Shown here: piece after piece, positions 16,073 through 25,110 of the stretch
How the letters are laid out: the number at the start of each line of letters is the position of its first letter
How positions within the stretch are numbered: the first letter of the stretch is position 1
Source: Bacteroidia bacterium
GTDB lineage: Bacteria > Bacteroidota > Bacteroidia > UBA4408
Assembly: GCA_020845635.1 (NCBI GenBank)
Contig: JADLFI010000045.1
Coordinates: forward strand, 1 to 35,001
DNA length: 35,001 nucleotides
Direction: 5' to 3'
The notes under the pieces: model-generated
The model's database searches: none
What the model was told of the DNA's origin: nothing
What the model saw: the letters and a program-made list of their open reading frames with translations, nothing else
Made by a program: the position numbers and the translations under genes

Positions 16073-17383
16073 TTAGTTCAGGCTATTCTCTATTAGTTCT
16101 TCCAGATAATGACGATAAGGTTCAATTTTTACGGTATTGATAACATCAAGAGCAAAAGCGTACATCAATAGCTTTCTGGCTGAGTCTTCTGATAATCCGC
16201 GGGCACGAAGATAAAATAAAGCATTTGTATCAATTTGTCCTGTTGATGAACCATGTGAGCATTTTACATCATCAGCATAAATTTCTAATTGTGGTTTGGT
16301 GTTCATACTTGCATCGTCACTCAGCAACATACTTTTTGAAGATTGGTAAGCATTGGTTTTCTGAGCATCTTTACGTACATATATTTTTCCGTTAAACACA
16401 CCTGAACTTTTATCTGATAAGATTCCTTTATACAACTGATTACTCTCGCAATGCGGGTTTTGGTGATCTACCAAAGTATGATTATCCAAATGCTGTTGAC
16501 CTTTCAAAACAAACAATCCGTTTAAATGCGATTCGCAATTAATACCATTCATCAATATATTCAAATTATTTCGCCCCCATTTTCCTCCTAGCGAAACAGT
16601 GTTGGTATCAAATAAACTTTGTTTATCCTGAACTGCATGAGTAGTATTTATATGTATTGCGTTTTCATTTTCGTTTTGCAACTTATAATAATTAACGATT
16701 CCTTGCTCCTTGACAAAAATCTCTGCTAAGGAGTTTAATATATATTGGTTGCTGTTGGTTTGAGAATAAAAATCTTCAATAATATCAATAGAGCATAGTG
16801 TTTCGGCAATTATTAAATGGTGGGTCTGAAAAAAATGATTGTCGGTTCCGGTGCTAATGTTATGAATAAATAAGGGTTTATCTAATTTTGCCCTATCTTT
16901 TAAATAAACAAACAAACCCTTAGAAGCTAAGGCAATGTTTAGTTGTGCAAAAGCATCATTAAACTTAGCCACAGAGCTTCCGTAATATTGATTAAATATT
17001 TTATCATATTTCTCGGCAGCAGTTTTAAGATCACAAACTTCAACCTTGTTGTTTTCAATCTTATCTGACTCGGTAGAAATTAATTCTCCGTTGGCCAAAA
17101 AAATATGATAAGCATCAATATTTTTTTGCTTGTATTTATTAAAATCAACCTTGCTAATATCGTCATCAGCATGAGCCAAGTTTATTCCTTCCTTAAATAA
17201 TTTAGAGGTATCAGAATATTTATACTCTTCATTTGACCTCAACGGAAAACCCAATTTGGTAAATTGCTCAATAGCTTTTCTCCTTATTTCTTGAACATTA
17301 TTCCCACCGGGTAATTGACTCAGCCTTTCGGTAAAAACCTCAGAAATAAGTTGAACATTATTTATTGTTGATATTGTATTCAT
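16073..17383 (-). CDS. sufD: Fe-S scaffold component SufD
   Basis: SufD pairs with SufB and the ATPase SufC to build iron-sulfur clusters. The 436-residue protein has the N-terminal helical part (INNVQLISEVFTERLSQLPG) and then the long beta-helix of the SufB/SufD family. The C-terminal block is DVKCSHGSSTGQIDTNALFY, whose histidine corresponds to the essential His of SufD, followed by ARGLSEDSARKLLMYAFA. I chose the ATG at 17381-17383. A longer frame starting at 17458 would overlap sufC and add a run of basic residues that the family lacks. With this start the gap to sufC is 16 nt. Confidence 0.95.
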   Translation of the reverse strand: MNTISTINNVQLISEVFTERLSQLPGGNNVQEIRRKAIEQFTKLGFPLRSNEEYKYSDTSKLFKEGINLAHADDDISKVDFNKYKQKNIDAYHIFLANGELISTESDKIENNKVEVCDLKTAAEKYDKIFNQYYGSSVAKFNDAFAQLNIALASKGLFVYLKDRAKLDKPLFIHNISTGTDNHFFQTHHLIIAETLCSIDIIEDFYSQTNSNQYILNSLAEIFVKEQGIVNYYKLQNENENAIHINTTHAVQDKQSLFDTNTVSLGGKWGRNNLNILMNGINCESHLNGLFVLKGQQHLDNHTLVDHQNPHCESNQLYKGILSDKSSGVFNGKIYVRKDAQKTNAYQSSKSMLLSDDASMNTKPQLEIYADDVKCSHGSSTGQIDTNALFYLRARGLSEDSARKLLMYAFALDVINTVKIEPYRHYLEELIENSLN

Positions 17384-17399
17384 TATACTAATTCTTGAT

Positions 17400-18158
17400 T
17401 TAAATAACTTGCTCCTCTTCTTTCTTAATCCAGTCGTATCCTTTTTCTTCCAACTCAAGCGCTAGTTCTTTTGGTCCCGACTTAACAATTTGACCATTAT
17501 ACATTACGTGAACAAAATCAGGAACAATATAATCTAACAAGCGTTGGTAGTGTGTAATAACTACAAATGAACGGTTTTTATCTCTCAACTTATTTACACC
17601 ATTGGCCACTATACGCAAGGCATCAATATCTAATCCACTGTCGGTTTCGTCAAGTATAGCTAAACTAGGCTCTAACATAGCCATCTGAAAAATTTCATTG
17701 CGTTTCTTTTCCCCACCACTAAAACCTTCATTCACGCTTCGGTTGGCCAGGCTGCCTTGTAGCTCAACCAGAGCTTGTTTTTCTTTAACCATTTTCAAAA
17801 AATCTTTAGCTTCAATTGGAGGTAAGCCTTTGTAGGCGCGTATTTCAGATAAACATGTTTTTAAGAAATTAATATTACTTACCCCGGGAATTTCAACAGG
17901 ATATTGAAAAGCTAGAAACAATCCCTCTCTGGCTCTGTCCTCGGGCGACATATCCAACAAATCTTTTCCATTAAATGTAACTGAACCATCAGTTACTGTA
18001 TAATCTTCTTTTCCGGCAAGAACATTAGCTAAGGTGCTTTTACCTGAGCCATTGGGTCCCATAATGGCATGCACTTCTCCGGGTTTTACGTTGAGGTTAA
18101 ACCCTTTTAAAATTTCTTTATCTCCAATGCCTGCTTTTAAATTATTTATTGATATCAT
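17400..18158 (-). CDS. sufC: Fe-S assembly ATPase SufC
   Basis: SufC is the soluble ABC-type ATPase that drives conformational changes in SufBCD. The 252-residue protein shows Walker A GPNGSGKST (34-42), the Q-loop region FQYPVEIPG (84-92), the signature FSGGEKKR (146-153), Walker B LAILDETDSGLD (167-178) and the switch histidine H203. The ETDSGLD form, with acidic residues after Walker B, is specific to SufC among ABC ATPases. It follows sufB by 61 nt, the widest gap in the operon. Confidence 0.97.
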   Translation of the reverse strand: MISINNLKAGIGDKEILKGFNLNVKPGEVHAIMGPNGSGKSTLANVLAGKEDYTVTDGSVTFNGKDLLDMSPEDRAREGLFLAFQYPVEIPGVSNINFLKTCLSEIRAYKGLPPIEAKDFLKMVKEKQALVELQGSLANRSVNEGFSGGEKKRNEIFQMAMLEPSLAILDETDSGLDIDALRIVANGVNKLRDKNRSFVVITHYQRLLDYIVPDFVHVMYNGQIVKSGPKELALELEEKGYDWIKKEEEQVI

Positions 18159-18219
18159 TTTTATTGCTTTTTTAAAATATAAACTATATGAATTTCACAT
18201 CTAAATACAGATGCTATAA

Positions 18220-19671
18220 TTATCCCACACTGCCCTCTAAACTAACCGCTAATAACTTTTGTGCTTCAACCGCAAATTCCATGGGTAATTTATTAAGTAC
18301 CTCTTTGCAATAGCCATTAACAATAAGAGCTACTGCTTTCTCGGTGTCTAACCCCCTTTGTTTGCAATAAAATAATTGATCTTCGCCAATCTTAGAGGTA
18401 GTGGCCTCGTGCTCAACAATAGCCGACTTATCTTTTATCTCAATATATGGAAAGGTGTGAGCTCCACATTTATCACCCATCAACAAACTGTCGCACTGCG
18501 AAAAGTTACGGGCATTTTTAGCTCCTTTTCCTATTCTAACCAAACCACGATAGCTATTATTACTAAATCCGGCCGAAATTCCTTTTGAGACTATTGTGCT
18601 ACGAGTATTACTACCTAAATGAATCATTTTAGTCCCTGTATCGGCTTGTTGGTAATTGTTGGTAACTGCTACCGAGTAAAACTCGCCAACTGAGTTATTG
18701 CCTTTTAAAATAACCGAGGGATACTTCCAGGTTATTGCTGAGCCTGTTTCCACCTGCGTCCATGATAATTTTGAGTTATCGCCAAAACAAATGCCACGCT
18801 TGGTAACAAAGTTATATACACCACCTTTCCCATCCTTATCGCCAGGATACCAGTTTTGTACTGTGCTATATTTTATTTCGGCATTTTCATGAACTATAAT
18901 TTCTACCACTGCGGCATGCAACTGATTTTCATCGCGCGAAGGGGCCGTACATCCTTCCAAATAACTGGCGTATCCGCCTTCATCTGCAATAATTAAGGTT
19001 CGTTCAAACTGCCCTGTTCCTGAAGTATTAATCCTAAAATAGGTACTTAATTCCATTGGGCATCTTACCCCTTTCGGAATATAACAAAATGAACCATCGG
19101 TAAATACTGCCGAGTTTAAAGCAGCATAATAATTATCAGTATATGGTACAACCGAGCCCATGTATTTCTTTACCAATTCAGGATGTTCATGAACTGCTTC
19201 ACTGAATGAACAGAAAATAATTCCTTTTTCGGCAAGTACCTCCTTAAAAGTGGTTTTTACCGAAACGCTATCAATTACCGCATCAACAGCAATGGTAGAT
19301 TCAACCCCACTTAATCTTTTTTGTTCTTCAAGTGAAATACCCAACTTCTCAAAAGTCTTCAACAACTCCGGATCTACCTCATCTAAACTGTTTAGTTTCT
19401 TTTTGGGCTTAGGTGCAGCATAATAAATGATATCCTGAAAATCAATTTTAGGATAATTCAAATGCGCCCAATGCTTTGGTTCTTCCATAGTTTGCCACTT
19501 TCTAAAAGCCTGCAACCTAAATTCAAGCATCCAATCGGGTTCGTTCTTTTTTTGGGAAATAAATCTGATTATATCTTCTGATAGGCCTTTAGGGGCGGTT
19601 TCCATTTCTATATTGGAGGTAAAACCATATTTATATTCGCTACTGGTTATCTCCTCTAAAATATCTGACAT
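18220..19671 (-). CDS. sufB: Fe-S scaffold component SufB
   Basis: SufB is the core scaffold on which clusters are assembled within SufBC2D. At 483 residues it has normal length. Family blocks include [20 protein letters not shown] (139-158), the [17 protein letters not shown] segment (197-213), [20 protein letters not shown] (231-250) and [21 protein letters not shown]393 in QCDS matches the catalytic cysteine that receives sulfur from SufE. The sequence is well conserved throughout and shows no break. It is 33 nt downstream of sufA. Confidence 0.97.
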   Translation of the reverse strand: MSDILEEITSSEYKYGFTSNIEMETAPKGLSEDIIRFISQKKNEPDWMLEFRLQAFRKWQTMEEPKHWAHLNYPKIDFQDIIYYAAPKPKKKLNSLDEVDPELLKTFEKLGISLEEQKRLSGVESTIAVDAVIDSVSVKTTFKEVLAEKGIIFCSFSEAVHEHPELVKKYMGSVVPYTDNYYAALNSAVFTDGSFCYIPKGVRCPMELSTYFRINTSGTGQFERTLIIADEGGYASYLEGCTAPSRDENQLHAAVVEIIVHENAEIKYSTVQNWYPGDKDGKGGVYNFVTKRGICFGDNSKLSWTQVETGSAITWKYPSVILKGNNSVGEFYSVAVTNNYQQADTGTKMIHLGSNTRSTIVSKGISAGFSNNSYRGLVRIGKGAKNARNFSQCDSLLMGDKCGAHTFPYIEIKDKSAIVEHEATTSKIGEDQLFYCKQRGLDTEKAVALIVNGYCKEVLNKLPMEFAVEAQKLLAVSLEGSVG

Positions 19672-19704
19672 GATTAAAATTGCTATTACTTATGAAAAAT
19701 ATAT

Positions 19705-20031
19705 TTATACTGCAAAGCTCTCTCCACAGCCACAGGTACGCGATGCATTTGGATTAACAAACACAAAACCTTTTCCGTTTAAACCTCCCGAATAATCAAG
19801 CTCTGTACCTACTAAATATAAAAAACTTTTTTTGTCAACTACTATTTTTATACCCTTATCTTCAAATTGCATATCTCCTTCGTTCAGTTTATTATCAAAC
19901 TCTAACTTGTACGATAATCCCGAACAACCACCGCCTTCTACTCCTACTCTGATAAATGAATCTGCGGGTCTTTTTTCTTCTTTAATTAAAAATAAAGCGC
20001 GCTCCTTGGCATTTTCTGATACTGTAATCAT
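19705..20031 (-). CDS. sufA: A-type Fe-S carrier protein (SufA/IscA/HesB family)
   Basis: This 108-residue carrier accepts a cluster from SufBCD and passes it to target proteins. The three cluster-binding cysteines are present: C36 in GGGCSGLSY, and C100 and C102 in the C-terminal RTCGCGESF. It is the first gene of the suf operon. A strong promoter and a palindrome lie just upstream. The symbol sufA is chosen from position; by sequence alone IscA or ErpA would fit as well. Confidence 0.93.
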   Translation of the reverse strand: MITVSENAKERALFLIKEEKRPADSFIRVGVEGGGCSGLSYKLEFDNKLNEGDMQFEDKGIKIVVDKKSFLYLVGTELDYSGGLNGKGFVFVNPNASRTCGCGESFAV

Positions 20032-20071
20032 TACAAATCATTAATTTTCTGTTTTTTAGATATACTTTGCT

Positions 20072-20090
20072 ATTTAGAATCAATCTAAAT
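20072..20090. promoter_or_regulatory. Palindromic operator candidate at the suf promoter
   Basis: ATTTAGAATCAATCTAAAT is a perfect 7 bp inverted repeat with a 5 bp centre. It lies just downstream of the suf -7 box, across the predicted transcription start, where a bound repressor would block transcription. The inner TTAGAAT-C-AATCTAA has one mismatch from a 7-1-7 inverted repeat of the Fur/PerR type. The regulator is not identified in this window; an iron- or peroxide-sensing protein is an inference. Confidence 0.55.
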
Positions 20091-20096
20091 TTAGTG

Positions 20097-20128
20097 CAAA
20101 TCTACCATAAAAAAGGTATTGGTGCAAA
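20097..20128 (-). promoter_or_regulatory. Promoter of the suf operon
   Basis: On the minus strand, TTTG (20128-20125) is followed after exactly 20 bp by TAGATTTG (20104-20097), a full match to the Bacteroidetes consensus. The start of transcription should be near 20090, leaving a leader of about 60 nt before sufA. Confidence 0.8.
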
Positions 20129-20253
20129 TAATTTTAACATATTAATCTTAAAAATTATGAAACTGATTTTAAACTCTCAATAAACCAGATAATTATGCAT
20201 AATACCTATTATTGTACAGGTAATTATTTAACATTTATATCTATCAAATTCAA

Positions 20254-20261
20254 TAATTTTG
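20254..20261 (+). promoter_or_regulatory. -7 promoter element of the EVE-domain gene
   Basis: TAATTTTG matches TAnnTTTG and lies 22 nt upstream of the ATG at 20284. The upstream partner is weak. The rest of the gap between sufA and this gene holds only the divergent suf promoter and operator. Confidence 0.5.
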
Positions 20262-20283
20262 ACCAACCTAAAAAGAAAAAACT

Positions 20284-20694
20284 ATGAACTATTGGTTAAT
20301 TAAATCTGAACCTTATAAATACAGTTGGGAAAACTTTGAAGCAGACAAAAAAACAATATGGGATGGTGTTCGTAACTATGCGGCCAGAAACAATTTGAAA
20401 GCCATGAAAAAAAATGATCTGGCGTTTTTTTATCACAGCAATGAAGGGATGGAAATAGTAGGTATTGCAAAGGTTGTAAAAGAATTTTACAAAGATCCTA
20501 CCAGTAAGGACGACACATGGGTATGCGTTGAGTTTGCCCCCTATAAAAAATTAAAACGACCGGTAAGCTTAGCCGAAATAAAAGCCGATGAAATATTACA
20601 AAATATGGATTTGGTTAGGTTGTCACGTTTATCGGTGGGTTCGGTTAAACCTTTTGAATTTGACCGTATATTAGCGCTTTCCGAACTAAAATAG
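20284..20694 (+). CDS. EVE domain-containing protein (THYN1-like)
   Basis: This 136-residue cytoplasmic protein is a single EVE domain. It begins NYWLIKSEPYKYSWENF, the hallmark of the family, followed by WDGVRNYAARNNLKAMKKND (25-44), LAFFYHSNEGMEIVGIAKV and a closing LSRLSVGSVKPFEFDRIL. EVE domains are related to PUA and YTH folds and are thought to bind modified bases in DNA or RNA; the ligand here is not known. In this compact form it is common in chromosomes with no link to defence genes. It stands alone, with its own promoter, divergent from suf. Confidence 0.93.
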   Translation: MNYWLIKSEPYKYSWENFEADKKTIWDGVRNYAARNNLKAMKKNDLAFFYHSNEGMEIVGIAKVVKEFYKDPTSKDDTWVCVEFAPYKKLKRPVSLAEIKADEILQNMDLVRLSRLSVGSVKPFEFDRILALSELK

Positions 20695-20724
20695 CTGTTT
20701 TATATATTTATGTTAAAAAATAGA

Positions 20725-20737
20725 GAGCTATTAGCTC
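20725..20737. promoter_or_regulatory. Short palindrome upstream of the TonB receptor gene
   Basis: GAGCTA-T-TAGCTC is a perfect 6 bp inverted repeat just upstream of a weak -7 element (TAACTTCG, 20744-20751). It could be an operator for the receptor gene. Its short length makes chance occurrence possible. Confidence 0.3.
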
Positions 20738-20774
20738 AAATATTAACTTCGCATCTTTTTACTAAATAATCAAT

Positions 20775-23102
20775 ATGTCAAAAATAAGTTTCTTAAAGGT
20801 TATTGCTTTATTCTTATTGAGTTTTGTAACAGTACAATCAAGTACTGCTCAAAACGGTAATATCAGAGGTTTTGTTTATGATTTTGAAAGTGGCGAACCC
20901 GTTATTTTCACTTCTGTTATCCTTAAAGGAACTTCATACGGGGCACAAACAGACGTTAACGGGTATTTTTCCATTTCCAAATTAAAGCCCGATAACTATG
21001 TTATCCAAATTACCATGCTGGGACATGACACCTTGCTTGAAAGTGTAACCCTTAAAGCAAACGAAATATTGACCAAAAAGCTTTACTTAAAAAAATCAAC
21101 GGTTAATCTAAAGGTTATTGAAATATCGGCCGAGAAAAAAGAACAAACTACCGAGGTTCGTACTTCTGTTACCAAAATTACACCGCAGGATATGAAAAGA
21201 ATACCATCTGTAGGTGGCGAGCCGGATATAGCCCAATATATGCAGGTGCTTCCAGGGGTAGTTTTTACAGGCGACCAAGGGGGGCAATTATATATTCGTG
21301 GTGGTGCCCCTGTGCAAAATAAAGTATTACTTGATGGTATGATTATTTATAACCCTTTTCATTCCATTGGTTTATTCTCTGTATTTGATGCTGATTATAT
21401 AAGAAATGCCGATGTTTATACAGGTGGCTTTGGGGCACAATACGGGGGTCGTATCTCTTCCATTATGGATATTACCACCCGTGATGGAAACAAAAAAAGA
21501 TTGTCGGGCAAGATTGGAGCAACTACTTTTGGTTCGAAAATTTTACTCGAAGGTCCTATTAAGAAAGCTAAAGATGAACATAGCAGCACTTCTTCTTTCA
21601 TATTATCCTACAAAAATTCATACCTAAAACAAAGCTCAAAACTATTTTACAACTATATTGACTCTGCAGGATTGCCCTTTAATTTCAATGACTTTTATGG
21701 TAAAATTTCTTTAAACTCGCCTAACGGTAGTAAAGTAAATATTTTTGGCTTTAATTTTAATGACCAGGTAAACTATAACAATATTACTAATATAAATTGG
21801 GTTTCAAGTGGTGTTGGCTCTAACTTTATTGTTATTCCGGGTGGATCACCTGTTTTGATTGAAGGTAATTTTGCTTATTCCAACTACAACGTTTCAATGG
21901 ATGAAGGAAACAGTTTACCTAACACCAGCAGAATTAACGGTTTTAACTTTGGTTTAAACTTTACCTATTTTATTCAAAAAAATGAAATTAATTATGGGCT
22001 GGATATTCTTGGTTTTAAAACTGATTTCGAATATTATAGTTCACGATTTAAAATAACTCAAGAAGAAAACACCTCTGAGCTTGCCGGATATCTTAAATAT
22101 AAACACATACTCGGAAAATTAATTTTAGACCCTAGTTTAAGATTGCATTATTATGCCACATTACAAGAGGTTTCACCGGAACCTCGTATTGGAATTAAAT
22201 ATAACCTAACGGATAATTTTAGATTAAAAGCCTCAGCAGGACGGTACTCCCAAAATTTAATTGCTGCAAATTCTGATCGTGATGTAGTTAATCTTTTTTA
22301 CGGTTTCTTATCAGGGCCTGATAATTTACCAAAAAGCTTTGTTGACCGTAATGGAAAGGTAAAAGAAATAAACAGTAAACTACAATTAGCCAATCATTAT
22401 ATTGCAGGTTTTGAAATAGATATTACAAATAATATATCATTAAATGTTGAAGCCTACAATAAACAATATACCCAATTGAGTAATCTAAATCGTAATAAAA
22501 TTTTTGACGATGTAGCTGATAATTTTAATAAACCCGATACTCTAAAAAAAGATTTTATAATTGAAAATGGCTTTGCCCGCGGACTTGATTTTCTGGTGAA
22601 ATATGATTACAAAAGGTTATACATTTGGGCAGTGTATTCTATAGGTTATGTTAGACGTTGGGATGGACAGCAAGAGTATATTCCGCATTTTGACAGACGA
22701 CATAATATAAACCTTGTTGCCTCTTATATCTTTGGGAAAGGGCTAAATTGGTCAGTTGATGCGCGTTGGAACTTTGGTTCTGGATTTCCATTTACCCAAA
22801 CTCAGGGATTTTACGAGTTACTTGATTTCCAAGGAAATCTAAATGCTGATTACACCACCGCTAATGGTAATATGGGTATTCTGTATGGCCAACTAAATTC
22901 AAAACGACTTCCTACTTTTCATAGATTAGATATTAGCGTAAAGCGTAAATTCCCGATTGGCGAAAATGCTATGTTTGAAGCCCATGGTGGTATTACCAAT
23001 GTCTATAATAGAAACAATGTATTTTATTTTAATCGAATAACTAACAAAGTTGTTCACCAACTTCCGTTTATGCCTTCTGTAGGTTTAAATCTAAGTTTCT
23101 AA
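20775..23102 (+). CDS. TonB-dependent outer-membrane receptor
   Basis: This 775-residue protein has a signal peptide (to about residue 25, STAQNG). A carboxypeptidase-regulatory-like beta-sandwich (26-115: GNIRGFVYDFESGEPVIFTS) precedes the plug domain (about 125-235), which shows RIPSVGGEPDIAQYMQVLPG, YIRGGAPVQNKVLLDGM and YGGRISSIMDI. A long beta-barrel follows and ends in aromatic F (VGLNLSF), as outer-membrane barrels do. It imports an unknown ligand using energy from TonB. It is not SusC-like: it is shorter, lacks the usual SusC N-terminus and has no SusD partner. Iron or siderophore uptake is possible, given the nearby palindrome, but nothing in the sequence proves it. The PorV/PorQ-like gene follows after 62 nt. 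Confidence 0.92.
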   Translation: MSKISFLKVIALFLLSFVTVQSSTAQNGNIRGFVYDFESGEPVIFTSVILKGTSYGAQTDVNGYFSISKLKPDNYVIQITMLGHDTLLESVTLKANEILTKKLYLKKSTVNLKVIEISAEKKEQTTEVRTSVTKITPQDMKRIPSVGGEPDIAQYMQVLPGVVFTGDQGGQLYIRGGAPVQNKVLLDGMIIYNPFHSIGLFSVFDADYIRNADVYTGGFGAQYGGRISSIMDITTRDGNKKRLSGKIGATTFGSKILLEGPIKKAKDEHSSTSSFILSYKNSYLKQSSKLFYNYIDSAGLPFNFNDFYGKISLNSPNGSKVNIFGFNFNDQVNYNNITNINWVSSGVGSNFIVIPGGSPVLIEGNFAYSNYNVSMDEGNSLPNTSRINGFNFGLNFTYFIQKNEINYGLDILGFKTDFEYYSSRFKITQEENTSELAGYLKYKHILGKLILDPSLRLHYYATLQEVSPEPRIGIKYNLTDNFRLKASAGRYSQNLIAANSDRDVVNLFYGFLSGPDNLPKSFVDRNGKVKEINSKLQLANHYIAGFEIDITNNISLNVEAYNKQYTQLSNLNRNKIFDDVADNFNKPDTLKKDFIIENGFARGLDFLVKYDYKRLYIWAVYSIGYVRRWDGQQEYIPHFDRRHNINLVASYIFGKGLNWSVDARWNFGSGFPFTQTQGFYELLDFQGNLNADYTTANGNMGILYGQLNSKRLPTFHRLDISVKRKFPIGENAMFEAHGGITNVYNRNNVFYFNRITNKVVHQLPFMPSVGLNLSF

Positions 23103-23164
23103 AACTATACGTAAGAAATATTTTATGATTTAGTAAGTTTTTAATATTTTTATACCATAATTTA

Positions 23165-24010
23165 ATGATGAATAAAACTCTTACTATATTATTTTCATTT
23201 CTGCTTCTCATCTCTCGTGGCTTTGCCGCTAACGACAATATTCCTACAGGCTCACGAAGTGCGGGTATGGCACATGCTTCAATTGCTATAAATGATGTTT
23301 GGGCTATTCAACACAATCAGGCTGCTCTTGGAAATATAAACAATATGGAAGCAGCTGTATTTAGCCAATTAATTTACCCCAACAGTAGTGTAATGATGAA
23401 TGCAGTGGCAGTGGCCAGCCCATTTAAATATGGGGTTTTAGGAGCAACTTTCAATCGTATGGGATACAAAAATTTATATAATGAAAGTAAATACGGAATA
23501 GCCTATGCGCGTCAATTTGGAAAAACTGTATCTGCAGGTATGCAATTTAATTACCTAACAACACATATTGGCGATAACAACTATGGTTCCAGAGGTACTG
23601 TGGCTATTGAAGCGGGCATATTAGTTGAAGTTATAAAGAATTTAAAACTGGGCGCACATATTTATAACCCTACCCGCTCACGAACTGCACAATATAACAA
23701 TGAGCGTGTTCCAACAATTCTTAAAGTAGGTCTTCAATATACATTTTCCGATAAAGTTTTTTCAACTATCGAAGTTGAAAAGAATATCAGCAACAAGCCT
23801 GTTTTTAAATTAGGAGTAGAATACCATATCGCAAAAGAAATATATTTAAGAGGTGGGTTATCTACTAATCCCTCACTAAATTCAGCAGGCTTTGGTATTG
23901 AGCTGAAAAAATTTAATATTGACTTTGCTGCTGCTTTTCATCCTCAATTAGGAGTTAGTCCTCAAATAGGATTGAGATATAGTTTTCTTGACCAACAAAA
24001 AGAAAAATAA
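23165..24010 (+). CDS. PorV/PorQ-like outer-membrane beta-barrel protein
   Basis: This 281-residue protein has a signal peptide (LTILFSFLLLISRGFAAND). It then shows the family pattern PTGSRSAGMAHASIAINDVWAIQHNQAALGN (27-57), where an N-P/N-Q-A-x-L motif follows a short loop, as in PorV, PorQ and related barrels. The rest is alternating strands ending LGVSPQIGLRYSFLDQQKEK. PorV carries T9SS cargo away from SprA and PorQ is in the attachment complex, but both are longer or differ in detail, so I would not call this protein either one. ATG-ATG at the start leaves the initiator uncertain by one codon. It converges on gpsA with only 3 nt between stop codons. Confidence 0.75.
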   Translation: MMNKTLTILFSFLLLISRGFAANDNIPTGSRSAGMAHASIAINDVWAIQHNQAALGNINNMEAAVFSQLIYPNSSVMMNAVAVASPFKYGVLGATFNRMGYKNLYNESKYGIAYARQFGKTVSAGMQFNYLTTHIGDNNYGSRGTVAIEAGILVEVIKNLKLGAHIYNPTRSRTAQYNNERVPTILKVGLQYTFSDKVFSTIEVEKNISNKPVFKLGVEYHIAKEIYLRGGLSTNPSLNSAGFGIELKKFNIDFAAAFHPQLGVSPQIGLRYSFLDQQKEK

Positions 24011-24013
24011 TAT

Positions 24014-25018
24014 TTATTTTAACCTCTCGGTAAGCAATTTAATCTCAATAGCAGGTGAAATTCTTTCATAAATAATATTATAAACGGCTCTGCATATTGG
24101 CATATTAATTTCATATCTTTTATTCATCTCGATTAAACATTTTACAGCATAATACCCCTCAGCTATCATATTCATTTCAAACTGAGCCGATTTTACCGAA
24201 TACCCCTTTCCCAGCATATTTCCAAAAACTCTGTTCCGGCTAAATTGCGAGTATGAAGTAACCAATAAATCGCCCAAATATGCCGAGTGTTTAATATCTC
24301 TTTTCATAGGATTGATGACTTGTACAATATGCTCCATCTCTTGTATTACATTGGCTACTAATACTGCCTGAAAATTGTCGCCATAACCTAACCCATGACA
24401 AATACCGCTGGCTATGGCATAAATATTTTTTAATACAGCTGCGTATTCAACTCCAATAATATCTTCCGATATACTACATTTTATATAGCGACATGATAGT
24501 AAGTTAGAAACCAGCACAGCATTCTCAAGGTTACTACAGGCAATAGTTAAATAAGATAACTTTTCTAATGCTACTTCTTCGGCATGACAAGGACCGCTAA
24601 TTGCTAAAATATTATTATAAGATACAAAAAACTTACTATTCAAATACTCCCCTATTACTTGATTGTATTCAGGAACTATGCCCTTTACTGCACTCACAAA
24701 TACTTTGTCTTTGAAAAATTCAGGCTTAACTCTTGACAATGTTTCATCAATAAATGCCGAGGGTATGGCTAATATAATAATATCTGCCTGATTAAATATT
24801 TCATTGATAGATGAATTTAGTTCTACCTTACTCAGATCAATCTCAACAGCACTTAAATAATTGGGGTTATGGCTATATTTATTAATAAACTCAACCACTT
24901 CATTGTTTCTTATCCACCACAAAATTTGATTACTATTGTTCGAAAGCATTTTCACAATAGCAGTTGCCCAGCTTCCGCCACCAATAACAGCTATTCTTTG
25001 TTGTCTATCCATAATCAA
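24014..25018 (-). CDS. gpsA: Glycerol-3-phosphate dehydrogenase [NAD(P)+]
   Basis: GpsA reduces dihydroxyacetone phosphate to sn-glycerol 3-phosphate for phospholipid synthesis. The 334-residue protein has the Rossmann motif IAVIGGGSWATAIVKML (8-24), SGPCHAEEVAL near 140, the catalytic lysine in AAVLKNIYAIASGICHGLG, and the substrate-binding LGDLLVTSYSQFSRNRVFG. The length and motif order are normal. The start could be the first or third residue (MIM). It is a single gene between two convergent or divergent plus-strand neighbours. Confidence 0.95.
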   Translation of the reverse strand: MIMDRQQRIAVIGGGSWATAIVKMLSNNSNQILWWIRNNEVVEFINKYSHNPNYLSAVEIDLSKVELNSSINEIFNQADIIILAIPSAFIDETLSRVKPEFFKDKVFVSAVKGIVPEYNQVIGEYLNSKFFVSYNNILAISGPCHAEEVALEKLSYLTIACSNLENAVLVSNLLSCRYIKCSISEDIIGVEYAAVLKNIYAIASGICHGLGYGDNFQAVLVANVIQEMEHIVQVINPMKRDIKHSAYLGDLLVTSYSQFSRNRVFGNMLGKGYSVKSAQFEMNMIAEGYYAVKCLIEMNKRYEINMPICRAVYNIIYERISPAIEIKLLTERLK

Positions 25019-25081
25019 TATAAAAGCATAAAGTTAACTCATATTTTTCTTATTTAAAATATGTATTTCAAAAATGCCTTC

Positions 25082-25089
25082 TAAATTTG
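25082..25089 (+). promoter_or_regulatory. -7 promoter element of the membrane protein gene
   Basis: TAAATTTG matches TAnnTTTG. It would start transcription near 25096, about 15 nt before the TTG start at 25111, supporting that unusual start codon. Confidence 0.5.
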
Positions 25090-25110
25090 CATCTGATTTA
25101 GCACTTATAA

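Noticed and set aside
17384-17458. N-terminal extension of SufD that overlaps sufC
   Set aside because: The added residues are a basic run not seen in SufD and are a shadow of the sufC 3' end. The ATG at 17383 fits the family.
20284-20694. The EVE-domain gene as part of a defence system
   Set aside because: No restriction, toxin or other defence gene is adjacent. The short stand-alone form is common in ordinary chromosomes.
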